64,000 nucleotides of DNA, taken from the NCBI RefSeq assembly GCF_009799805.1, contig NZ_CP047050.1, forward strand, positions 2,556,001 through 2,620,000, in the 5' to 3' direction. Source of the DNA: Myroides phaeus (GTDB taxonomy: Bacteria; Bacteroidota; Bacteroidia; Flavobacteriales; Flavobacteriaceae). The translations under genes and the position numbers were made by a program. The notes beneath the pieces are model-generated. The model saw only the letters and a list, made by a program, of their open reading frames with translations, searched no databases and was not told where the DNA came from. Below are positions 47,296 through 55,600 of the stretch, piece by piece; within the stretch, counting starts at the first letter, position 1; each line of letters starts with the position of its first letter.

Positions 47296-48231
47296 TTAAA
47301 AGAACCTTGGCGCTTTCGTGCGATTAGGTAAATTAAACAATTGAAATCTCATAAAAACCTCGTGTGATCCACCACTATAATTACTAAGTTTTGTGGTATC
47401 CATATCATAATTATACCCTATAAATAGCCCTTTTGTAATTTGAAAACCAGCTAATGCACTAACTGATGCATCCCATCTGTAAGCAATACCTAAGGTAAAT
47501 TTCTCTTTAAACAACATATTACCTGATACATCTACTTGCAAAGGAGCTCCTTCAACTGCTTTTATAAGTACACTTGGTTTTAGTTTTAAAGACTCGTTAA
47601 CATCAAATACATACCCTGCTGTTAAATAGTAATGCATCTTTTGCCTCATTGTCTTCACCAAATTATCATCATAGCGCGTCATTGTCAAAAAATTAGGAAC
47701 TGAAACACCTACATAAGCTTTTTCAGAGTATAAGAAAAGTCCTGCTCCTATATTTGGAGTAAATTTATTATCAATATTTTGCTGTGTTACAGGGTCTGAA
47801 GGGTTATAAATATTCAGTTTACTATAATCAACATCCAATAAATTCCCAGATCCTTTTACCCCAAATGCTAATTTATAATCTACGTTCAAATCAACTGAGT
47901 ATGAAATATCAATCGCAAAATTATTTGTTGTCATAGCTCCTAATCTATCATTGTAAAAATGAGCTCCTACTCCAAGGCCAGTATCGCCTATAGCTGATGT
48001 CACAGACATAGTTGCAGTTTTGGGTGCTCCATCAAGGCTCACCCATTGTGCTCTATATTGTCCGTAAATATTTAAAGACTCTAAACTTCCTGCATAGGCA
48101 GGGTTAATATTAGCATGATTATACATATATTGAGTATATTGAGGGTCTTGCTGACCAAATACAGTTCCTACAGCACCAATAGACAGTAAGATACTGAATA
48201 TGCCGATTTTAACATTGTCATATTGTTTCAT
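47296..48231 (-). CDS. T9SS-associated outer-membrane protein, PorP/SprF family
   Basis: Outer-membrane beta-barrel of 311 residues. The signal peptide (about 1-26) ends in FGQ and is followed by the family hallmark QDPQYTQYMYNHANINPAYAGS. Strands run to the final FMRFQLFNL. PorP/SprF proteins are dedicated partners for T9SS substrates with type B sorting domains, and such a substrate is encoded 12 bases upstream. In Flavobacterium johnsoniae SprF is needed to secrete the adhesin SprB. By analogy this copy serves the 441-residue protein and perhaps the other operon products. Confidence 0.92.
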   Translation of the reverse strand: MKQYDNVKIGIFSILLSIGAVGTVFGQQDPQYTQYMYNHANINPAYAGSLESLNIYGQYRAQWVSLDGAPKTATMSVTSAIGDTGLGVGAHFYNDRLGAMTTNNFAIDISYSVDLNVDYKLAFGVKGSGNLLDVDYSKLNIYNPSDPVTQQNIDNKFTPNIGAGLFLYSEKAYVGVSVPNFLTMTRYDDNLVKTMRQKMHYYLTAGYVFDVNESLKLKPSVLIKAVEGAPLQVDVSGNMLFKEKFTLGIAYRWDASVSALAGFQITKGLFIGYNYDMDTTKLSNYSGGSHEVFMRFQLFNLPNRTKAPRFF

Positions 48232-48243
48232 CTCTTTCTGTTT

Positions 48244-49569
48244 TTATTGGGTGTCTAAGTGTAAATACCCTGTTTTCTTAATCATTCGTGTTCCTGATGC
48301 ATCTTTATATTCATAAGACACAACATAGTAATATGTTCCTGTAGGTAATGGTTCTTTTTTAGCAATTGTACCTCTTCCTTCTGAGTAGCCTCTAAAAACA
48401 TTTGTAGTACCATTTCCTGTTGAATCATAGTTCGTTGTTTCATACACTTTTACTCCCCATCTATTAAAAATTTGAACCGTGTTATTAGGGAATTTATATA
48501 TATTATCTATCAAGAAATAGTCGTTTTTACTATCATCGTTTTTACTGACCAAGTTGTAAATAACAACATCTCCTTCAATCAACCAATCTGTTTTAACTGT
48601 AGCAAGTGTAAAAAAACCATACCCTTTGACTGTAGTAGGAGTAGTAATTAATTTATTTGACACATCAACGATTCCTCCTTCATCAACCCACAATTGAAGC
48701 TTAGTATCCCATCTAACAATACGTAAATCACGCTCTGGATTAGTTAGTAATTCTGATGGTGTTGTTCTATCATCCCAACTTAAAGTCAATATAATATCAC
48801 TGCTATTATTGCTCCCTTTCTCAATTATCCAATACTCTTTGTTATCTAATTTGTTTATCACTCCTGCAGCAGTAGAACGTGCTCTAAAGAAAGCATAATC
48901 ATTCAAAGTATACTTACCTGTAAATACATCTGATTCATTTCTTGCAGACGTTATTATTGCGGGTCTATAATAACCTTCATCTCCTTTGGGAAACGTAAAA
49001 TCTTGGTTTCCTATTTTCTCAACAACTCCTTCTACGTGACTTTTATCACTCACATTTTTTACCGTTGAACCATTTAAAAAACTAACCATACCTTTTGATA
49101 ACTGCGTTCTTGCATTTTCTGTTGAATCAACTTTAACAATTCCTTGTTTAAAATTTGCTTCACCGTGGATATCAATATTATTCTTCAAATCAAAGGCTAT
49201 CGTATTTTGTTCGTTGTCAAACACGACATCGTGAAAATTACTTACTCCATTTCCTGTAAGTTCTTGTGTCCCATATTCTTCATCAATGCGAGTAAATATT
49301 GTTTTACTATTTTTTTTATTAATAGTAATATCATACGTTCCGTCATTACTAAAATTTCTATAATAATAAATGGTTCCATCAGTAACTACACTTGCACTTT
49401 CTTCATTTGAAAAATCATAACCAATTCCCACAACTCCTTCTGTCCCAACACTCATTAGTCCAGCATTAACAAAATATTCATTATTTGGATTCTGAGCATT
49501 ACTCGTTATTGTTAGCATTATACCTAATCCAAACAATAATACTTCCGTTATATTTAATTTGCTTTTCAT
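48244..49569 (-). CDS. T9SS type B (gliding-type CTD) secreted protein
   Basis: Exported protein of 441 residues. The signal peptide (about 1-25) ends SNAQ. The passenger is beta-rich, with a recurring DYAFFRARSTAAG, EYWIIEKGSNNSSDIILTLSWDD region found in large surface proteins. The last about 90 residues (NNTVQIFNRWGVKVYETTNY...LPTGTYYYVVSYEYKD...KTGYLHL) form the gliding-motility-associated CTD (type B) that targets the T9SS. It lies 8 bases after the 858-residue adhesin gene and 12 bases before porP/sprF. It may be an anchor for neighbours that lack a CTD; that is an inference. Confidence 0.9.
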   Translation of the reverse strand: MKSKLNITEVLLFGLGIMLTITSNAQNPNNEYFVNAGLMSVGTEGVVGIGYDFSNEESASVVTDGTIYYYRNFSNDGTYDITINKKNSKTIFTRIDEEYGTQELTGNGVSNFHDVVFDNEQNTIAFDLKNNIDIHGEANFKQGIVKVDSTENARTQLSKGMVSFLNGSTVKNVSDKSHVEGVVEKIGNQDFTFPKGDEGYYRPAIITSARNESDVFTGKYTLNDYAFFRARSTAAGVINKLDNKEYWIIEKGSNNSSDIILTLSWDDRTTPSELLTNPERDLRIVRWDTKLQLWVDEGGIVDVSNKLITTPTTVKGYGFFTLATVKTDWLIEGDVVIYNLVSKNDDSKNDYFLIDNIYKFPNNTVQIFNRWGVKVYETTNYDSTGNGTTNVFRGYSEGRGTIAKKEPLPTGTYYYVVSYEYKDASGTRMIKKTGYLHLDTQ

Positions 49570-49577
49570 ACTTTAAA

Positions 49578-52154
49578 CTATTTACCTGCCTTACTTGGCA
49601 AGGATGGATTAGTAATTGCATTACACGATTTTAACGATAAAAGCATTGGATTTGAGTAAGTTGCACAACCATTTTCATTTATAACTTTAGCTCTAATCTG
49701 TAGTTTATCAATCATACTATTTGCATGAGAAACTTTTAATTCCCCTTGATTAGCTGTTAGTACATTATTTCCTAACGGAGCTAAAAGTAAACTATACCAA
49801 ACTGTTGGTTGTGATGATAATGTGTACTCCCAAATAATAGTTTGGTTTGCATCTGAAGTAAATTGATATGTTGCATCTGCATTTGGACAAAACTCCCATA
49901 TAACAGGTAATGAGTCAATTACAGGTAATTCATTGATTGTTATATTAAAGGCTACTTTGTTTCCAAAACAACTTCCTGAACTACTAACTTTACCCTCTGA
50001 CACATAATATATATGACTTCCTACTTGTGTAGGATTAGGAATATTTTCTAATGGAACAGTAGCATTTTCACTTGCAAAATAATATAGACTTAACCCTCTT
50101 TGTACTCCATTAGCTGATAATTGGTTATTCAACTCATAATACTCTCCTTCACACACTTGCACAGATGACACAGTTGGTACTGTTTCTATGTTTTCTAATA
50201 CTGTCCTTAACTTCAAATAACATCCTTGCTGTGCTCCTAAAACCACTGCGTAAAATAATTTACCTGAAGTACTTAAAGGAAAATCTCCTGTAACTATTGA
50301 GCTTTCGTAACCTGAAGTACCTGGTTCTTGACTATAAAACTTTGTTCCTGCTGGATATGAATTAACAACATCACTACGCGGAATAACGTCACTGACATTA
50401 GCACAAAAAGCAGTAAACACACGTTCGTTATTTATAATCTCATTAGGACAATTTGCTAAAAATGAATTATCCACTATAATCTTTAATTGCAAATCATCAA
50501 ATATTGGTGCAGGACACGCTCCTTGTCCGTATCCACGTACTAAAGGTGCATTAACTGCATTGCCAGAAGTAACTCCTGTTCCTGTTACTTTTCCATTTAT
50601 ATTAATATTTAAAATGCAACCATTCGCTGAAGTAGTTAGTAAGGTACAATCATTAGATACTCTTAATTTATACTTTAGTTTTCCCAGAATTTTTAAAATA
50701 TCTCCAAAAGGTAAATTCTGATCAAACTCCCAAGTCAGCGTACCTCCGGGTGTTATATTTGAATCTGTAGAATTTGGATGTGTCCAAGTAACAGTTCCCT
50801 TCACAGGTAATGTTTGATCAACGCTTGCAGAGACAAAATGCATTGATGGAGGAATAGGGATTTCTAATTTACCATTCTTCACGGCTTCTGTTCCTTTGTT
50901 TCTCAATGCAATTTCAAAATCTAACAGCTGATCGGGAACTATACTGGCATTATGTACAACATTGTTTGTTAAAATATTATTCTCTGCTTCAACTTCTGGC
51001 ACATATGCATCCACAGCAAATGTTATGTTGTAAATAATGTAAGTATCTTGATTTGTACCAAATCTAAAACTGGTCTCTGTTTGTCCATTGTCAATGAACT
51101 TATTCCCAGTATTTCCCAAATCAAACATTACTATATCAGTCCCATAGTTATTGGTATAATTGGGCACACGTGTGTTAGGCGATATCAAAACAGTAGAATT
51201 AAAGAAGTTATCTACTCCATTACTTGAATGTTTCAATTTCTCCCAGTCACTTGAAAGTCTTTTTTTAATCTCAAATGAATCTCCTGATATAGGACTATCT
51301 CCTTCACCAGCCATCATCCCCATTTTAATATTTACATTTCCATTCTGCGCTGCTCTAAATCCTTGAACATTTAATATCCCAGTCCTATACTGTTCATTAC
51401 TACTTTCTATAAAGCTATAACCATCAAAAACGGTAATATCTCTCCATTTCATCATCGAATTTTCATAGATCACAACCATTCCCCATCCTCCGAAATATCC
51501 TACAGAACCGCCATCTCCAATAGTAGTAGCTACATCAGCAACGCTATACGTTCCCCAAGCATTATTTCCTAATGCACGAACTTTATCAGTGATATCTACG
51601 TATGATGAGTATATCCCACTTTCAGTAGACGTTCCTTTATAAATACCGTTTGCTGTTAACTCTTGGTATGACGATTGACCTGGTAGTTTCAGCTTTATCT
51701 TTTTTTTGTTTAACCCATTTGGTAAAACATCCGCATCTGTATTATCCCCTCTTCCAGACCAATATAAGCCCACATAAACTATAGTAGTACAGCTTGCGTC
51801 AAATCCTGAAGGATGTACTAAAGTAGAGGAAGATGAGTTCTTAATACTACTTATCTCATTTGGTAATTTATAAAAAGCCATATAGCTATTTAAACCATTA
51901 TTAGCATTTGCATCTTTTGGTTTATTTCCCCATACTCTACTATCAAATAAGTTAGCATTACCTATCATTGTAAAATCTCCTCGTAGATTGTAAATGCTTT
52001 TATTTTTATATGGTTCGGGTGCCATTGATGATGTTCTCAATGTAAAAGGAACTTTATTTATAACTTGTCCAAAAGCATTACTTATCATCAATAGCACTAA
52101 TAGGAAAGTATAAAAGGAAGTGTTCTTAAACATTTTTTTATATTGTTTTTTCAT
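49578..52154 (-). CDS. Large secreted adhesin-like protein with DUF11-like domain
   Basis: Exported protein of 858 residues (ATG at 52154, or the second ATG 21 bases on). The signal peptide ends about residue 29 (SNAFGQ). The N-terminal region (about 45-390), with TIVYVGLYWSGRG, DITDKVRALGNNAWGTYSVADV and GGWGMVVIYENSMMKWRDITVFDGY, is seen in big flavobacterial surface adhesins. A DUF11-type repeat (about 390-560: IVPDQLLDFEIALRNKGTEAVKNGKLEIPIPP) follows, then Ig-like cysteine-containing modules. It ends ITNPSLPSKAGK, with no sorting domain, whereas the next gene does carry one. The layout recalls sprC-sprD-sprB-sprF of F. johnsoniae. Confidence 0.8.
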   Translation of the reverse strand: MKKQYKKMFKNTSFYTFLLVLLMISNAFGQVINKVPFTLRTSSMAPEPYKNKSIYNLRGDFTMIGNANLFDSRVWGNKPKDANANNGLNSYMAFYKLPNEISSIKNSSSSTLVHPSGFDASCTTIVYVGLYWSGRGDNTDADVLPNGLNKKKIKLKLPGQSSYQELTANGIYKGTSTESGIYSSYVDITDKVRALGNNAWGTYSVADVATTIGDGGSVGYFGGWGMVVIYENSMMKWRDITVFDGYSFIESSNEQYRTGILNVQGFRAAQNGNVNIKMGMMAGEGDSPISGDSFEIKKRLSSDWEKLKHSSNGVDNFFNSTVLISPNTRVPNYTNNYGTDIVMFDLGNTGNKFIDNGQTETSFRFGTNQDTYIIYNITFAVDAYVPEVEAENNILTNNVVHNASIVPDQLLDFEIALRNKGTEAVKNGKLEIPIPPSMHFVSASVDQTLPVKGTVTWTHPNSTDSNITPGGTLTWEFDQNLPFGDILKILGKLKYKLRVSNDCTLLTTSANGCILNININGKVTGTGVTSGNAVNAPLVRGYGQGACPAPIFDDLQLKIIVDNSFLANCPNEIINNERVFTAFCANVSDVIPRSDVVNSYPAGTKFYSQEPGTSGYESSIVTGDFPLSTSGKLFYAVVLGAQQGCYLKLRTVLENIETVPTVSSVQVCEGEYYELNNQLSANGVQRGLSLYYFASENATVPLENIPNPTQVGSHIYYVSEGKVSSSGSCFGNKVAFNITINELPVIDSLPVIWEFCPNADATYQFTSDANQTIIWEYTLSSQPTVWYSLLLAPLGNNVLTANQGELKVSHANSMIDKLQIRAKVINENGCATYSNPMLLSLKSCNAITNPSLPSKAGK

Positions 52155-52157
52155 AGC

Positions 52158-52661
52158 TTACCTTATTTGTTCCATTAAATTACTTACAACAATAATCTCT
52201 TGCCCATTCTCTTTACTCAAAGCTTTAAAATCTGTTGTTATTTGTGTTAAATCACTTTGTTTAAAAGAATTTACAACAACATATTTTAAGCCCTTAAAAA
52301 GACTTAGGTCAAACTTTACTTCACTTTGCATTGGACTTTTATGTAAGTTGATCGATACAACTTCAATATCCCTTGCAATCCTTGTAAACTCCTCATTGTT
52401 TTCTATAATAGAAGGTGAAAAATATCCTTCCATAAACAATGCTTTTATCACATTGTTATCATCTCTTTGATAACGTTCAACAGTACCGTCGCTATAAGAA
52501 CTCATAAAAGTTCTTTCTCCACTTACCAATTTCTTTAACTCTTGTGTCTTTTCTTTAGACAGCATAGTTTCAATATCTTGATATGTTGTTACGGTGATTT
52601 TTTGAGCCCATACATTTATACTTAAAAAGCAAAGACAGACTATTAACTTATATTTTCTCAT
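52158..52661 (-). CDS. Small secreted protein within the adhesin operon
   Basis: Exported protein of 167 residues, with a signal peptide (about 1-19) ending VWAQ. The mature part is a mix of helices and strands (KITVTTYQDIETMLSKEKTQELKKLVSGER, then FKGLKYVVVNSF and EIIVVSNLMEQIR). I do not recognise a family. It sits 17 bases after the giant repeat gene and only 3 bases before the adhesin gene, so it is made with them; a periplasmic chaperone or assembly role is possible but is a guess. Confidence 0.75.
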   Translation of the reverse strand: MRKYKLIVCLCFLSINVWAQKITVTTYQDIETMLSKEKTQELKKLVSGERTFMSSYSDGTVERYQRDDNNVIKALFMEGYFSPSIIENNEEFTRIARDIEVVSINLHKSPMQSEVKFDLSLFKGLKYVVVNSFKQSDLTQITTDFKALSKENGQEIIVVSNLMEQIR

Positions 52662-52678
52662 CTCTATTAATTTTTAAA

Positions 52679-55600
52679 TTAACGAATGCTAAAAACAATA
52701 TTCATAAACGAGCCATTTGTTACATTTGCTGTTGACCTAACTTCGTATGTTAAGAGTCCTTGTTCAGTTAACTGTAGATTAAAAAACACACTACTATCAA
52801 TGTAAGTGATAATGAAATCTAAATCAGCCACATCAATAACAGGTAACGTAACCCCACTACGACTACTTAGTACTGGGGTACTAAATTGTGTATTGTAGAT
52901 TTCATATAAGTTGATTGATCCTTTTCTTGTTGCGTTACTATATGTTACTCCGTTTTGACTTGATTGTCCTTCTGCTGTTGGTATTAAAACTGAAGGCATA
53001 TAGAAGAATTTTGGTAATGCTGATTTAACATCAATTGTATATGTTGTCGTATTATCAAGATAAGACTCAACTACATTAACATTTTCACCTGCTGCAACAT
53101 GTGATATTTTCTGGTTATCTTGTACAAGTGTCTGCTGACTACTCCATTTAGGCATTCCTGTACTATCTGTGATTAACGCTTCAAGTGATCCTGCTTTTGC
53201 TATGTCAATTGGTAAAATAGTTCCATCTAAAATTTTATCTGATGTAACTGCACCTGTCTTAATATTAGCTGTAACTGCTTTTAACAATGCTGTTGGTGCA
53301 TTTGTTGACAATTCTAAATCAGTTGAGGTCAATGCTTTTCCATCTAAAATATCATCTACATTTACTTGAGGTGTTGCTGGGGTCCATTCTTGTAACGCTC
53401 CATCATAGATCAACACTTGTTTATTCAATGGGGTAGTTGCACTTACGTTTTCATTTTGAATAGCAACTACTTTATTTGAGTTTAGTGGTCCTGTTACATC
53501 TCCGATTAATTGAATTGAACTTGGATCTACTGCAACTGTATATGATGTTGTATCATCAACAACTGCAGAATTAACTAACACTCCATTACCTGCTATAACC
53601 TCACTTATTTTTTGTGCATTTTGAATAGCATTTTTACTAACATTCACACTATAATCAGTATGCTTAGCAGTGGTTGTACTAACAACAGTAGTATTTACTC
53701 CATCTATTACTGCATAGGTATTTTGTGCACCTTGAATTACATCTTCTAAATCAATAGATGATGATATATTGTTTACCGTACTTGTAAGTGTATTCCCTGC
53801 TAATCCTAAAGCATTGGTAGTTGTAGGTACAAGCGAATTCTGATCAACCCATTCTGTAGCGTTATTGCGTGTAATTAACACTTGCTCTTCTGCTCCTGGG
53901 GTAATCTTCAAGCTTACATCTGTTAAGGAAGCACCAGCTCCACCATCAACTGTAATACCTGTTCCCGTAATAGCCTTGCTTGAAATAACATTACTTTCAT
54001 CTAAATCAACAGATGAAGAGATATTGTTTACCGTACTTGTAAGTTTGTTACCTGCTAATCCTAAAGCGTTAGTAGTTGTTGGAGTAAGCGAGTTCTGATC
54101 AACCCATTCTGTAGCGTTATTGCGTGTAATTAACACTTGCTCTTCTGCTCCTGGGGTAATCTTCAAGCTCACATCTGTTAAGGAAGCACCAGCTCCACCG
54201 TCAACTGTAATACCTGTTCCCGTAATAGCCTTGCTTGAAATAACATTGCTTTCATCCAAATCAACAGATGATGATATATTGTTTACCGTACTTGTAAGTG
54301 TATTCCCTGCTAATCCTAAAGCATTGGTAGTTGTAGGTACAAGCGAATTCTGATCAACCCATTCTGTAGCGTTATTGCGTGTAATTAACACTTGCTCTTC
54401 TGCTCCTGGGGTAATCTTCAAGCTTACATCTGTTAAGGAAGCACCAGCTCCACCATCAACTGTAATACCTGTTCCCGTAATAGCCTTGCTTGAAATAACA
54501 TTACTTTCATCTAAATCAACAGATGAAGAGATATTGTTTACCGTACTTGTAAGTTTGTTACCTGCTAATCCTAAAGCGTTAGTAGTTGTTGGAGTAAGCG
54601 AGTTCTGATCAACCCATTCTGTAGCGTTATTGCGTGTAATTAACACTTGCTCTTCTGCTCCTGGGGTAATCTTCAAGCTCACATCTGTTAAGGAAGCACC
54701 AGCTCCACCGTCAACTGTAATACCTGTTCCCGTAATAGCCTTGCTTGAAATAACATTGCTTTCATCCAAATCAACAGATGATGATATATTGTTTACCGTA
54801 CTTGTAAGTGTATTCCCTGCTAATCCTAAAGCATTGGTAGTTGTAGGTACAAGCGAATTCTGATCAACCCATTCTGTAGCGTTATTGCGTGTAATTAACA
54901 CTTGCTCTTCTGCTCCTGGGGTAATCTTCAAGCTTACATCTGTTAAGGAAGCACCAGCTCCACCATCAACTGTAATACCTGTTCCCGTAATAGCCTTGCT
55001 TGAAATAACATTACTTTCATCTAAATCAACAGATGAAGAGATATTGTTTACCGTACTTGTAAGTTTGTTACCTGCTAATCCTAAAGCGTTAGTAGTTGTT
55101 GGAGTAAGCGAGTTCTGATCAACCCATTCTGTTGCGTTATTGCGTGTAATTAACACTTGCTCTTCTGCACCAGGAGTAATCTTCAAGCTTACATCTGTTA
55201 AGGAAGCACCAGCTCCACCGTCTACTGTAATGCCTGTTCCCGTAATAGCCTTGCTTGAAATAACATTGCTTTCATCCAAATCAACAGATGATGATATATT
55301 GTTTACTGTACTTGTTAGTGTATTCCCTGTTAATCCTAAAGCGTTAGTGGTTGTTGGAGTAAGAGAATTCTGATCAACCCATTCTGTAGCGTTATTGCGT
55401 GTAATTAACACTTGCTCTTCTGCTCCTGGGGTAATCTTCAAGCTCACATCTGTTAAGGAAGCACCAGCTCCACCGTCAACTGTAATACCTGTTCCCGTAA
55501 TAGCCTTGCTTGAAATAACATTGCTTTCATCCAAATCAACAGATGATAATATATTGTTTACTGTACTTGTAAGTGTATTCCCTGTTAATCCTAAAGCGTT

